From Niebla homalea (taxonomy: Eukaryota > Ascomycota > Lecanoromycetes > Lecanorales > Ramalinaceae), in the NCBI GenBank assembly GCA_019925105.1, contig JAHGAU010000026.1, positions 372,001 through 436,000 of the forward strand: DNA of 64,000 bases. The letters are read 5' to 3'. A program made the position numbers and the translations under genes. Positions 44,265-55,502 of this stretch are shown piece by piece. The notes under the pieces were generated by a model, which made no database searches, had not been told where the DNA came from, and was given only the letters and a program-made list of their open reading frames with translations. Position 1 is the first letter of the stretch. Each line of letters begins with the position of its first letter.

Positions 44265-46601
44265 TTATACGCTATCACTTCTCACCCCTTCCCTCATGAA
44301 TTCCGCATACAACCTCCCGCCCTCGCTCCCGAACTTGCCCCTCCTCTCGCTCCTGATGCTCTTTCCCCCCTGCACCTGTTCGTCCCCACCAATATCACCC
44401 ATCCCACTATCCTCCCTCTCATACTCCGATGGCGTGGGCGGGACAGGCGGTGCCCCGTTCGGCCCACCGCTGACATATTCACCATTGGTATACCGCTGCA
44501 GTGTGCGTTCCCTTGAAGCAAGGGACCCAGTGACGAGTTCGTTCTCCACCATCACAACCATCCACACGCCCACGGCGTCGTCGGAGCCGTACATGGGCGT
44601 GCAGGAAATATACCGTGATTTAGGCTCCAGCTGGAAGGGCGCGTTGCCCATGCGATTGTTGTTGCTGCTGCTGCTGGCTGCGGAGCGCCTACTGCCGTTG
44701 ATTTTTCCATTGGGCTGTTGTTGGTCGGCTGATGCTGATGATGATTTGTCGTCGCCGCGCGGCAGCCAGGTGATCTTCGCTGTGACGGCGGCGCCTTGCT
44801 CGAAGGCCTCAGCGAGACCGGAGCGGACGTGCGCAGGGCCGCCGATGTGGGGGAGAAAGGGGGATTGGAGGAGGCCTGGGATGCGGAGGGTGGGGGAGAC
44901 GAAGATGATGCGGAGGGAGGGGTAAGGGCGGACGAGGAAGTAGTTCTGGTACACGCCGGGAAGACGGCCGGAGGGCAAAAATGAAGTAAGATTCCAGGCC
45001 GCCTTGTCCCGGCGTTCCTCCTCCTCCTCCTCTTCGCCCAGGACAACCCGCGGTCGTCTTGTGCTTTGATCGCGCTTTGTCGGGGTCCTTCGGGCGGAGA
45101 AGTTGGCGGCACTGGAGGCGCCGTCGGTGAGACTGGAAGCGCGGCTATGGCGCTGGAAAACCGAAGATTCATCCAAGCTTAGCATCTTTGAGAGTTCGTG
45201 GAGCCGTCTTAAGTGAACCTGCGTCAGGCTATCCTCGGAGTCATCGCTTTCTCTCTTCCGTCCGGGTTTAGAGTCTGAAAGATAGCTTTCAAATGAGTCC
45301 AAACCCCGTCCCTCCTCCACGAGACCCGAAACGTCGATCTGAGCGCCGATGAAGTAACGAACAGCCCCTCTGTTATCATGCAACGGAGCGATGAGGAGCA
45401 AATTCATGAATGGCGTGCCATCTCTCTTGTAGTTGAGGACGGTTTCGCAAGACTCTTGACCAGATCGTACCATTGCACCTAGTCTTGAGATTGTGGTTTT
45501 GTCTGTCTTGGGCCCTTGTAGAAAGCGGCAATTTCTGCCAATGACGTCGTCTCGACTGTACCGAGATGTCCTGTAGAATTCCTCGCTCGCATACACAATG
45601 GGACAATCCTGTATGCTTGGATCGGCCAGGCAGAAGACTTCGGCAAGACCGCCCACAAGCTCTCGCATGACTGGCATCCCTGTCCCAGTAATCTCTCTGA
45701 CCATGTACTCGGTCACGACCTTAGTCAGACAATGAGTGATATAGGCAGGAAGCGCCTCTACGCGCAGCCTGTCAAAGGCCTGCTGTGCCCGCGCTTGGAA
45801 GCGAGGATCTATAGTCGCAGCAGGAGTGTCCGACAAGGAATTTGCATATTCAATTGCTTTCAGAGCCTTTTGCGCCTCCAGATACTTGACGAGTATCGGG
45901 GCTAGATGATGTCTATAGCGGTTGAGGAAGGCGGTGAATCGAAGGAAGAATGATGGGTCTTTGAGAATGATACGCAGATGGTGGGCAGAGAAGAGCTGTT
46001 CGGATAGGGTGTCAATGTGTCTGACTTTGCTGTTTGGTGGAGGAGGTTCGAGATCGAAGTTCTGCGGCCCATCGCTATGACGCCTCAGATTGGTAGGCGT
46101 CTGAGCTTCTGTAGGACTTTCGGACTGTGGATCAAGTTGTAACGAGTGCAGAGACCTCTCCCCATTGACATCATTCATCGGCTGAGGATTGCGAGCCAGA
46201 GTGAGGGGCGAGTGTGGGTTGGTAGAAGGGAGTATGACAGGCTCATCAGAATGTTGGGTCTGATGGCCCTGCTGTCGGAGTGTAGGACTGCTCTTTCTGT
46301 GCCCTATCTGCTGCGACACCATAGCCAACTGATGAGGATTAGGTGTGTCATCAGTGTAAACGGCCGGTTTGTTATCATGACTTGGAGTGGATTTATTGCT
46401 CTTATTCTGTCTCGGATCCCTGTGAAACCTCAGACTATTGCGCATTCGCCCTGTGTCCAAGCCCACGTCGAAGACTCGTCGCGACATGGCAGGGAGATGT
46501 TCAATTGCGAAAGGGCAGATGTGATCGAAGATGACAAGAGATTCGAGGAAATCTAGAGCGTCGTCTGAAGGAAATTGAAGGGTGTCGTTTGAAGAAGTCA
46601 T
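44265..46601 (-). CDS. RGS-LOV blue-light photoreceptor-like protein
   Basis: Single-exon gene, 778 aa. Residues 1-195 are disordered. About 198-305 is RGS-like (FSAHHLRIILKDPSFFLRFT, ILVKYLEAQKALKAIEYAN). About 316-425 is a LOV/PAS domain with the flavin-adduct motif GRNCRFLQG (355-363, reactive Cys358), and the flavin contacts NYKRDGTPFMNLLLIAPL and YFIGAQIDVS. A second PAS-like region follows (YQNYFLVRPYPSLRIIFVSP, GLAEAFEQGAAVTAKITW) with a conserved Cys-Thr-Pro loop, interrupted by Ser/Asn-rich inserts. The same RGS-LOV order is known from Botrytis BcLOV4, which binds membranes on illumination. Light sensing and coupling to G-protein signalling are inferred from the domains. Start is the first in-frame ATG. 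Confidence 0.87.
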   Translation of the reverse strand: MTSSNDTLQFPSDDALDFLESLVIFDHICPFAIEHLPAMSRRVFDVGLDTGRMRNSLRFHRDPRQNKSNKSTPSHDNKPAVYTDDTPNPHQLAMVSQQIGHRKSSPTLRQQGHQTQHSDEPVILPSTNPHSPLTLARNPQPMNDVNGERSLHSLQLDPQSESPTEAQTPTNLRRHSDGPQNFDLEPPPPNSKVRHIDTLSEQLFSAHHLRIILKDPSFFLRFTAFLNRYRHHLAPILVKYLEAQKALKAIEYANSLSDTPAATIDPRFQARAQQAFDRLRVEALPAYITHCLTKVVTEYMVREITGTGMPVMRELVGGLAEVFCLADPSIQDCPIVYASEEFYRTSRYSRDDVIGRNCRFLQGPKTDKTTISRLGAMVRSGQESCETVLNYKRDGTPFMNLLLIAPLHDNRGAVRYFIGAQIDVSGLVEEGRGLDSFESYLSDSKPGRKRESDDSEDSLTQVHLRRLHELSKMLSLDESSVFQRHSRASSLTDGASSAANFSARRTPTKRDQSTRRPRVVLGEEEEEEERRDKAAWNLTSFLPSGRLPGVYQNYFLVRPYPSLRIIFVSPTLRIPGLLQSPFLPHIGGPAHVRSGLAEAFEQGAAVTAKITWLPRGDDKSSSASADQQQPNGKINGSRRSAASSSSNNNRMGNAPFQLEPKSRYISCTPMYGSDDAVGVWMVVMVENELVTGSLASRERTLQRYTNGEYVSGGPNGAPPVPPTPSEYEREDSGMGDIGGDEQVQGGKSIRSERRGKFGSEGGRLYAEFMREGVRSDSV

Positions 46602-49600
46602 GTATTGAAAGCCAGACAATCGGAGCCGGAACGTTAGGGCCAACGCACTAACCCTTCATTTCGATCTACTTTGCGGTACGTGTGGCTGGTGGGGCTGCAG
46701 TGGGAAGCTGGTCATGAAGTCATGATGCCATGGAGCTGCTCCGGCGTAGCAATCGATTTGGTTCCAAGGTAGGAAATGAGTAAGGTGAGATACCAAGGAG
46801 AAATGTGATAGGTCTCTCAATTAAAAGAAAGCATGGATGAAGATGGCCAAATCTCGGAAGAAGCACCATATTGATGAGGTAGTGCAGCCATTATTCCGTG
46901 AATATTCACTAACAAAATGTGAATGGACTTGCGACCCCCGATAGCGTCTCATGTTTTCTGTTCTGTGTTGGGGGCGAACTTGTGGCTTTGATGCTGAGCT
47001 TCTTGGCTGCACTGTCCCCATACTCAAAGATCTACTCTATAGAGATAGAGGTCAAGGGGGATTTGAGCTCTGAAATCGTTGACGTTGATATGATGTATCT
47101 TAGTATGATCGATCTAGATCGGCGTTCAAACCCGCCGAGCGGCTCCCAACCGCCCCACCAGGCCACCAACCCAGCCGTACGGTACTCGCACTCTTGGCGG
47201 TCTTCAGGCCGAGATGTCGCTAAGGGAGTAGGGGGCAGATACAATTTGGTGCAATCAGCACTCACTCTTACGTGCAGGAAGCTACGGACCTTGCTCCGCA
47301 TTCTCTCTCATTTGTAGTTTGTACTGCCAACGTAGGCACAGGGGCAGCTGCCCGGTCCTCCGAGAAGCAGCTAATAAGCAGAGATCTCCGCCATTTCCCC
47401 TTTCCTGCCGCGCCGTCAATGGCGTATCTTTTGCTACAACAGGTCGTTTAGGTGCTGAAGACATTCTTCATGCGCTTTTGGCAGAAGTTCTGCCTTAGGA
47501 CTACCTTAGAACTATCCCCAGAGCCAGGCTCGAAAATCTTCGTCGCGGCTATTGTCGATGGTGAAGCCAAAACCACTCCGATTCTGTCGTCAAGTCGCAC
47601 ACACCAAGATCTTGTGCATCCTGCAGGCTGCCAGATGCCAATGTCAGCCTAGTGATCTCAGGGTCCTTTCTGCCTATGCCACAGCCCTACGAAACTGCCC
47701 TTGCATGAATCATGCCAATCAATGGAAATGTTAGCCTCACATGTCCCTACAATGATCGCTTGCATTGACCAGTGGTCACCTACGATCGCTCTACCCAGCC
47801 GTGCCTCCTACTCAACTGCCTGGACGCTAGGGTCTCCTGCGTACTTCGAAGACGTTGACTGCCATGATAAGCACACTGATATAAGTAGGATCTTGAGCCT
47901 TCCTGAAAACCACAACAATATGTCACAAATTCTGCGGCTTGCTCAACAAGTCAGATGTTGCAACAATTGGCTCTGATGACGGTTGGGTACAGCGACACCT
48001 GGTTGTAGGGTGAAACCTCAAGCCTAGATCCGAACACTCAGGTCGTGGCTAACCCTAAGGTAGTGAATCCAATCACTGGAGTAAGTGCAAAGAGGCTCTG
48101 AGACCATATGGCAACATCGCTAGTCATGTAAGCATGTTACTTCCGCATCTCCAGCTTGCCTCGACTGACGCTGGTATCAGGATCGACCTTATGACGAGAA
48201 CAGCGGTAGCATGCCCTTCTGGGCCGTCAGCTTCGAGTCTCGTGGGAGAGCTGAGCGGGCAGTCAAGGAGCTGCATGGCAAGAGAAAGTAGGAAAGAATC
48301 CGGACCAAGTTGCCACGTATAGGTAACTCTTTGCTGTCTAGGAACAATGGGAAGCCATGGACAGTATGGAGGATTCCGCACAACAAGTATGCCAGTGTGA
48401 CCGTCGGCAAAGGAGGTAGGTCATCACCGAATGCGAGGAGTGATGGAAGCAGCCTGAGTGTCTGTCTGCAGTCAATCTTTGGAGGTTCCAAGATCGACAT
48501 ACCTATTGCTGAGGATCATCTTGCAGGGGCATCGATGTTGTAAGAGCTCATGTACGACGTTCTCTTCTGGTTTGCAGACATGGATGGACTTTGGACCAAA
48601 TGTACCGTAGTAATGAACTCTCCGCTCATCCGAGATGGCTAGCTGACCTCCGACATCCAAGTGTTTTTTTGAGACAACATGACTACCTGATGATCGACCA
48701 AGAATCGAGCTGCGTGAAAGGATTGGGGAGTGCATCATCGCTTTAATAGAACGGCCATACAGAACGCCGCACAAGCGAGCTAGCCTTACCCTATCAGGCA
48801 TGATCAGACGCTGATGTTGCAGAACATTCTGACCAGCTAATAGCTATCTACGTGAAGGATCGATCGCGGGATCTAGAATGAAGCGGCTCAGATCATGCAC
48901 GACGAGTCTGAAGTCAATAGCTTGAGTGCGGAGTGCATGAGCTTTTAAAGTGAACGAATCGCTTGCGCCTTGTGGGTTCTGTAAAGTATGACCATTGGGA
49001 CGCTTCTCCATCCGTGCCCGTACTCGCTTGTCGACATGATTGAATGTTTCGCCGAGGATAGCATTTGTCTGTCGGTCGAACCGTTTGGATGGGAATCCAC
49101 CGAGACATGCTGCCAACAAGAAGTCGAAGTGACAACCACCAAAAGCCCAAGAACGCTCCTTTTCCCCTTTTTTCAATGCCTTAGTGCCCCCACGCTAGAT
49201 GAAGTCAATATCTGTTGCTGGGTCCATTTCGCGAGGTGGCTGTTGGGCCATGACCTGTAGCAAAAATTTCCGAACGGGGCAAACGCGTCCGCCTGCGGTG
49301 TACCTTATTCTATGAACCCCGCGTGCGCATGGATATTTCTTTATCCTTGGGGGCTCAACATATGGCGATTATTAGCGTCGGTCCGATGACTGTTGTGTGA
49401 GTTGTCCTCAGACATGTCGTGGCTGCTGCTGGTGGCTCCACATCAGCTGGAGAGCGGTACGGTACGGACCAGGAAGACAGCGAACACGTCAGTGTTCAAG
49501 GCATGAGACAGATCCGTCCCATTACTATTCTGAAGAGAGCATCATCTCGATGAGAGAGGCAAAGGGCCGAGCAGGGGGTCCTTTCCTTGGGGGGCCCGGG

Positions 49601-50605
49601 AAGTGGGTTCCCATTCGTTTGCTCGCATGAGGTCGATCTGGGCCTCTGGCCTCTCTGCTGATCGCTATTGCTGGGTCCGGGTTTGCGCCCACATGATTGC
49701 TCTACTAAAGACTGCAAGATGGTCGGTATAAGTGAGACACGAGAGCGGAGAGATTTGGGGGACGGCAATCTTGCTCCATCAAGCAATAGAGCACCGGCAG
49801 ATGACAAACCAAAATAAGGAGGACTGCGTGCCCCCGTGTCTTAGATGTAAGGCATCAACATCTCGTGCCTAAAGTCCCTAAGATGCACGCCACTGGCCAC
49901 GAAACAAGACCTAACCCTGCCCGGGACATGCAAGTCTCAGGTTGGTTTCGGACTTTTTTCCGTGCGTTGTCCCTAAAATGGGCACTACAACAACGCTCGA
50001 GCCTCCTCTTAGTCTCGAGTGACAAAACGGCCAACCATTTCTGGTCGATTTGGGACCATCTCCATCTCTTGAACCGGATCACATCCAATGATCAAAACAC
50101 CTCAAACTCAATCATCCCTTCTGCCAGGGTACCTTACTAGTGACTCCCTAAGACCTTAAGTCTCCCTGGCCTCTTTACGGCCGCTAAACCGCCCAGTATT
50201 TGGACCATTTGTCCAGTTGCCCATGGCCCAACACGGACCTCCCACGAGCACAAGCTTCCACAAGTTCCACCTGAAAGCTCCTAGTGTGGGGTCAGACATC
50301 CTGCTTTCCAAGTCTTTCCGTCAGGATTGATTCACCATTTTCGTGCTGCAGCTAATCATCTGCAACGTCCAGTTACTCTGCCCTAAGTTCATCAAACGCT
50401 CATCCTGGACATATATCTACAGGATTTATAAATCTTCGGCCCCGTCTCTCCTGCCTCCATGCAGCCTGCTATGGACCGCGCCATTGCCTTCTCCGCCTTC
50501 AAAACAAACGCCTCTTGCGTATCATCCTCTGCGCCTCAGACTGTGTGTCCATCTAGTCTGCCTTTCAGATATCCTGCTCAATAAAGCCGACCTTCTCTTG
50601 TTACA
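46602..50605. other. 4-kb region almost without genes
   Basis: Upstream of the RGS-LOV gene (-) and gluconokinase (+). Apart from the RRM-like segment at about 48075-48290 and short open stretches, no gene, RNA or repeat was recognised on either strand. Confidence 0.45.
48079..48288 (+). pseudogene. RRM-like exon pair, probable gene remnant
   Basis: Reading LRPYGNIASH, then a GTAAGC donor (48129), a CTGAC branch-like site and CAG acceptor (48180), then DRPYDENSGSMPFWAVSFES and GRAERAVKELHGKRK. Across the join this resembles an RNA-recognition motif (YGxI turn, FWAVSFES as RNP-1-like strand, AERAVKELHG helix). Downstream, NNGKPWTVWRIPHNKYAS (about 48345-48400) and, beyond another GTAAGA...CAG pair (48542-48580), LDQMYRSNELSAHPRWLADL may be further exons, but no complete gene could be built and stops intervene. 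It may be a decayed or poorly modelled gene. Low certainty. Confidence 0.25.
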
Positions 50606-51351
50606 ATGATTACTATGCTTACCGTCAACCGAGGGTATCACCTGCCACCATCACCACCAATGGATTACGCTTCCCAAGATACCATCCAGCAGATCAACAG
50701 TGCTTTGGCCTCACATCACCACCGTCACATGTGGATCATCACTGGGCCAGCGGGTTGTGGCAAGAGCACCGTCGCCCAATACTTGGCCCAAGAGCTGTCA
50801 ATACCTTTCATTGAGGGAGATGACGTGAGATCCCATGCAAGCATTACTTTCCGTGGGGTTTGTCAAGCTGACTGGGCATTGGCACGTAGTACCATTCCGA
50901 GGCCAACAAGCAAAAGATGACGCAGGGGCAATCGCTGACGGATAACGATCGTTGGGGATGGCTGATCCAGCTGCGCGAAGAGGCTACCAGTCGTCTGTCA
51001 CCCTCCAAATCGTCTCAGACCCAAGCGCACGATGGGGTGGTTGTCACGTGCTCTGCCTTGAAGAGAAGATATCGGGACGTCATCCGCATTGCGGCCTACA
51101 ATGACAACGACGTTATGGTCCATTTCATTTTCCTGAGGGCAGACGAGGCTGTCCTGCTCAAACGTGTACAAGGGAGGCAAGGGCACTTCATGAAGAGCAC
51201 CATGGTTCGCTCGCAGATGGAGCTTCTGGAAGAGCCTGACATGCAGGAACAGGGCAGAGATGTCCTAGAGGTTGACTGTGGAGCTAGTCTGACCGAGGTC
51301 CAACAAGAAGTCGTCAAGACCGTCAGAAAAGCTTTGGCGGACGATCGGTGA
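50606..51351 (+). CDS. Gluconokinase (gluconate 6-kinase, GntK type)
   Basis: Phosphorylates D-gluconate to 6-phosphogluconate for the pentose phosphate pathway; cytosolic. Exons 50606-50824 and 50890-51351, phase 0; 226 aa. P-loop GPAGCGKSTVAQYLA at about 48-62, then FIEGDDYHSEANKQKMTQGQ across the splice, followed by LTDNDRWGWL, the substrate-binding signature of GntK. VVTCSALKRRYRDVIR and FIFLRADEAVLLKRVQGR with GHFMKSTMVRSQ complete the family pattern. The last block (VLEVDCGASLTEVQQEVVKT) matches the usual end. The spliced intron removes an in-frame stop-containing segment. Slightly longer than bacterial enzymes owing to about 40 N-terminal residues. An earlier Met at 50615 or 50660 is also possible. 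Confidence 0.92.
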
Positions 51352-52201
51352 CAGGCATATTATTACCTAAAAACTGACTGGGGAATGTTTCAGAGGCATG
51401 CCCCCTGCCCAGCATGCGTGGAGGACGAACTCTCGGCGGAATTTACCAAAAAGCATGGGGGCGAATGCACCAAAGCAGAAGAAAGGATTCCGGCAAACAA
51501 TCTTACAAAGTTACCATGGGCGTTCAGAGGCGCACATAAGCTGGAGCCCGCTCCCGGGTAGACGAGGATAATGACATGTACATCCATTAATTATCGGAGA
51601 TACCTCCTTCAGCTAATCACCAATCACCATACCTACAACAATCCTCTTGTTGCTTATCTCGATTCGTTGGTGCCCTTTCTAAGACACTCTAGGGAAGCTT
51701 ACACTCAAAAGTGTCATCTCATGGTCGCGGATGGACAGCCAGCTACTGCAGCCCTTGCGTGACTAGCGCAGCCCACTACTCACTGGAATCTCTCCATTGG
51801 CCGTTGCTGTCGTTGGGCCGAAAAAACCTAGAGACGCACCATGAGCGGTAGAGTACGTTGAGCATCAGACACACTACTGCACGAGCGGCACATGCTTAAG
51901 ACATAGCAACAGGGATTGTCATTCAACCATCCTCGCAGCCTTATGCGTTGGTGTCCCCACATTGGAAACACAATGTAATAGCCCAGCCAAAGATCTCACG
52001 GACCATGCCATCATGAAATTGGGAGACGTCATCAGAACGAAACCATCATTGTATGAGGAATACTGGAGCGTGGAGCGCCATGAGAGCCCATCTAATTATT
52101 ACCCCGATTATCAAACATCAAAAACCCCCTTCCCACGGCCCCACCCTAGCGAACAGTAGACTCGGATCTTTTTTCATATCGTCATCAGCCTCTCTCTACC
52201 G
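51352..52201. other. Intergenic between convergent genes
   Basis: 850 bp, no gene or repeat recognised. Confidence 0.5.
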
Positions 52202-52875
52202 CTATCTCGGCTGATCGTTCTCTCTTTCATCCAAGCAGACGCAAATCGCAGCCATCAAGACTAGGTCTACCCCTGGCGCCACGGTAACATAGTACGTTTG
52301 CCTATCACAGAACGTCTCCCCAACGTTCGTGAAGCTGCGCTCAATTTGGGCCACCAGACGTCCCTGGAATCTCACTGTGGCTGCACGACCGAGCCAATCA
52401 CCTTTCAGCTTAAGTTTCACAGCTTGCTTGTCTGACGTATTGGTGAAATGGATGCTGGATTTGGAGCCGAAAGCTACGCAATTCCAATACGGGGCCCTGG
52501 TCAGCATGGAATGTGGAGGATCCAACCGATCAACGACTAGCAAGACATACGGCTCCAATGGCCCTTGACTTGAAAAAGCTTCTCTCCGTTAACCCCGACT
52601 CCTCGAAAGCTCTTGCTAAGCGCACACTTCTTGTCCTTCAGAGCAAAGAGTACAATACCATTCGTGTCCGCGAAAACCTTGCGGCAGCCGAGCTTCGCCA
52701 CTTTCCCCTTGCACATGCAAATCGGCCGCCCATGAATGTCTTTGATGCCGAAGTCGTCGCCTGTCGAGATGCCTTGCAGGAGACCGCGTTCCCTCATCTT
52801 CAGGGTTATTGATTCGCGGCTGCAGAACGGCGGAAAAAGACCGAGAGGGGGAGATACGGGGTTGAGAGGGGACAT
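52202..52875 (-). CDS. LURP-one-related / tubby-C-like protein
   Basis: Exons 52875-52551 and 52473-52202, a 77-nt GTATGT...GTAG intron; 198 aa. A LOR (DUF567) fold, which resembles the C-terminal beta-barrel of tubby proteins: FGIKDIHGRPICMCKGKVAK, VLFALKDKKCALSKSF, FQVKGHWS joined to PFGSKSSIHFTNTSDKQ, then KLKLKGDWLGRAATVRFQGR, VAQIERSFTNVGE and YYVTVAPGVDLVLMAAICVC with LDERE. The splice site was chosen because it restores the family spacing between GHW and FGSK; the more upstream CAG would put the second exon out of frame. Family members may act as lipid- or membrane-associated scramblase-like factors, but the role is unknown. Divergent from PUF6. Confidence 0.85.
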
Positions 52876-53387
52876 GGCGGAAGGGATGTTCGGATTATGA
52901 ACCCTCGGTTCAATTCTGGAAAAAGCTGCTGATCCTGAAAATAAAGCTTGGGAGGACGACTGCTCAAAATGCTAGAAATCGGTACAATATGCTGAGATGT
53001 TAATGTAGTAATGAGTGGCCAGTATGTATTGCTGAAAGCGGCTCGAGAAGTGGTGAGCACAAAGACGGGTCTCCAAGATAGCACATCAAAGGGAACCCAG
53101 CTTGATAGTTCACACACCGGTGGAAGGAAGGATTCACAGGCTTTGATTTTCCATGGAAAGGACTGCAAACGATATAGCTTTTGGCAATAGCAATCTACTG
53201 TGAGGCTCAGCCTAGCACACACCACCTCGGCAGCCCTGCGGCGGTAGGGCGGGCAGGGTCACTGACGTCTTGCCAAGAACAGCCGGGGGAAAAAGTTATT
53301 GCGCACAAAAGCTGTCTTATCAGACCAGCATCCACTACTCGAACAACCACATTATCTGGTTGATGATCGCGCGTTGATGGCCGGGCA
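52876..53387. promoter_or_regulatory. Divergent promoter region LOR / PUF6
   Basis: 512 bp between divergent starts. No specific element recognised. Confidence 0.45.
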
Positions 53388-55502
53388 ATGAAGCGCAAAG
53401 GGGGCTCACAGTTGCCCGATCCCTTAGCATCCAAGAAAATCAAGAAGGAGGAGGATGTCGAAAAAGTAAAGCTGGAAGAAGGAGTGCGAGGAATAAAGCT
53501 GGAAAAAAATGATAGAAGACACGTCCCAAAAGATAGATCGAAGATTGCGGAGACTCTCACAGACTCAGATCCTCTCGTAGAGTCGGACACTACTTCTCAA
53601 AGTGGAGCTGATGATGGCGTGAGCTGGCCTTCCGACGATGAGCCTGATGATGAGGAAGAAGCCGCGTGGGATGGAGTCGAAGAGGATGAGGAGGATGAGG
53701 ACGGTGGAGTAAGAGTCGATGGTGAAGATCCCAAACACAGAGCACCCATCGCAAAGGCCAAGCCAGTGGATGGAGGCACAAACTCACGAGAAGCCCACGC
53801 AAAGCAAAAGGCCGCAGCTGTTGAACGCAAGGCCGCAAAGCCAAATGCAGACCTCATCGCTCGATCGAAAAAACTGTGGGAACGCCTGCGAAGGAAATCC
53901 CATGTGCCGCTGGAAGAACGCAAGAAGCTGGTGGCCGAGTTATTCGAAATCATCACCGGTCGAGTAAAGGATTTCGTCTTCAAGCATGACTCTGTCCGAG
54001 TCATTCAAACGGCACTCAAATATGCTAACCTCAAGCAAAGAAAGATGATCGCAAAGGAGCTGAAGGGCGAATACAAGGCTCTATCAGAGAGCAAATATGC
54101 CAAGTTTCTGGTGGGGAAAATACTGGTGCACGGTGACGATGAGATCAGAGATTTGGTGGTGCCTGAGTTCTACGGTGGAGTTCGGCGCATGATGAAGCAC
54201 CCGGAAGCTTCTTGGATCCTTGATGATGTCTATCGGGGGGCTGCTACTCGAGCTCAAAAGGCAGCTCTGCTCCGCGAGTGGTATGGTGCTGAGTTTGCAC
54301 TTTTCAGATCCTCTGAGCAGGAGGAAATGACTGCAGAGCTTGACCAGCTGCTAGAGGAGAGCCCGGAAAAGAGAAAACCCATCATGCGCTCTCTGCATGA
54401 TCTTATCAACCTGTTGGTGCAGAAGAAGACCACCGGTTTCTCGATGCTACATGACGCTATGCTACAATACTACCAAAATGTTCAACCCGGAAGCGAAGAG
54501 GCAAATGAGTTTATTGAGCTTCTGAAAGGAGATGAAGAGGGTGATCTTCTGAAGAACCTAGCTTTCACTCCATCAGGTGCTTTAGTCGTCTGCCACGCCC
54601 TCGCCAATGCCACCGCAAAGGACCGGAAACTCCTACTCAGAGCTTTCAAGGGCACGGTATCGATGATGGCTTGGGATCCGCATGCACACAAAGTCATCCT
54701 TACAGCATTTGATGTCATTGATGACACTGTGCTCACCTCAAAGCAAGTGATCTCAGACATAATAGGCAAAGAGCCAGAGTCCGAAACGCAGCAACAAGAG
54801 CTGATCCGCATGGCTAACGACATTACTGCCCGGACTGCTCTGTTGTATCCTTTCTGCGGCAGTTCTAAAGCCGTCGTGTCCATCAATGATCTTAACTTGC
54901 TTCAAAAGATCCACAGGATACGACAGACTACCTCGAAGAAAGACCCAGAGACACGTCGAAAAGAGTTGGTCGCCAACATGTCCGGTCCAATGCTCCGCTT
55001 GATGACAGATCAGGCCGCTGACCTCGTATCTACAAGCTTTGGGTGCCAATGCATAAGCGAGATCCTGTTGAGCGCTGCAGGGGATCGACTTCCCGCTATG
55101 GAGGCTGTACTCAGCTTGCTCGACACGGATAGAGACAAGTTCAAGAATGCAGCAGCAGCGCGAATGCTGAAGACACTGGTCGGAGGAGGACATTACAACC
55201 ATCAAATTAAAGAGGTTGAAGTCACAGACCCCTCCATGGCGTTTCGAGATCTGCTATACGAGAAGATTAAGCCCGAGATCATCCAGTGGGCTCTCAGCGA
55301 CGACAACTTCATCATAATCGGCATGTTGGAAACACCACACTTTGCAGCAGCCGAGGAAGTGAAAGGCGCTTTGAGAAAGCGAAGGAGCAAGCTGGTCGAG
55401 CTTTCCGAGAGGATCGCAACACAAGAGAAGACTGTGGGAAAGGGAAAGAAGAGGAATGGCAATCCAGGTGCTCGAATCCTGCTGAAAAAGCTGGATGAAT
55501 GA
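53388..55502 (+). CDS. PUF6: Pumilio-domain nucleolar protein Puf6
   Basis: RNA-binding protein of the nucleolus that acts in 60S subunit assembly (yeast Puf6/human PUM3 type). One exon, 704 aa. About 1-150 is highly charged, with nuclear signals (KRKGG, KKIKKEE) and acidic runs (DDEPDDEEEAAWDG). Then NADLIARSKKLWERLRRKSH and Pumilio-like repeats: FKHDSVRVIQTALKYAN, SKYAKFLVGKIL, HPEASWILDDVYRGA, GFSMLHDAMLQYY, TPSGALVVCHALAN, DPHAHKVILTAFDVIDD, FGCQCISEILLSA. The CPL domain region is about 400-560. The end (GKGKKRNGNPGARILLKKL) is basic and conserved in the family. Works with ribosome assembly like the L35 product. No introns seen; start preceded by a nearby short ATG-TGA frame at 53376. Confidence 0.94.
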   Translation: MKRKGGSQLPDPLASKKIKKEEDVEKVKLEEGVRGIKLEKNDRRHVPKDRSKIAETLTDSDPLVESDTTSQSGADDGVSWPSDDEPDDEEEAAWDGVEEDEEDEDGGVRVDGEDPKHRAPIAKAKPVDGGTNSREAHAKQKAAAVERKAAKPNADLIARSKKLWERLRRKSHVPLEERKKLVAELFEIITGRVKDFVFKHDSVRVIQTALKYANLKQRKMIAKELKGEYKALSESKYAKFLVGKILVHGDDEIRDLVVPEFYGGVRRMMKHPEASWILDDVYRGAATRAQKAALLREWYGAEFALFRSSEQEEMTAELDQLLEESPEKRKPIMRSLHDLINLLVQKKTTGFSMLHDAMLQYYQNVQPGSEEANEFIELLKGDEEGDLLKNLAFTPSGALVVCHALANATAKDRKLLLRAFKGTVSMMAWDPHAHKVILTAFDVIDDTVLTSKQVISDIIGKEPESETQQQELIRMANDITARTALLYPFCGSSKAVVSINDLNLLQKIHRIRQTTSKKDPETRRKELVANMSGPMLRLMTDQAADLVSTSFGCQCISEILLSAAGDRLPAMEAVLSLLDTDRDKFKNAAAARMLKTLVGGGHYNHQIKEVEVTDPSMAFRDLLYEKIKPEIIQWALSDDNFIIIGMLETPHFAAAEEVKGALRKRRSKLVELSERIATQEKTVGKGKKRNGNPGARILLKKLDE

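Noticed and set aside
48844..49176. 110-codon minus-strand frame and overlapping frames in 48.8-49.3 kb
   Set aside because: Three frames open at once with no family features; best explained by chance.
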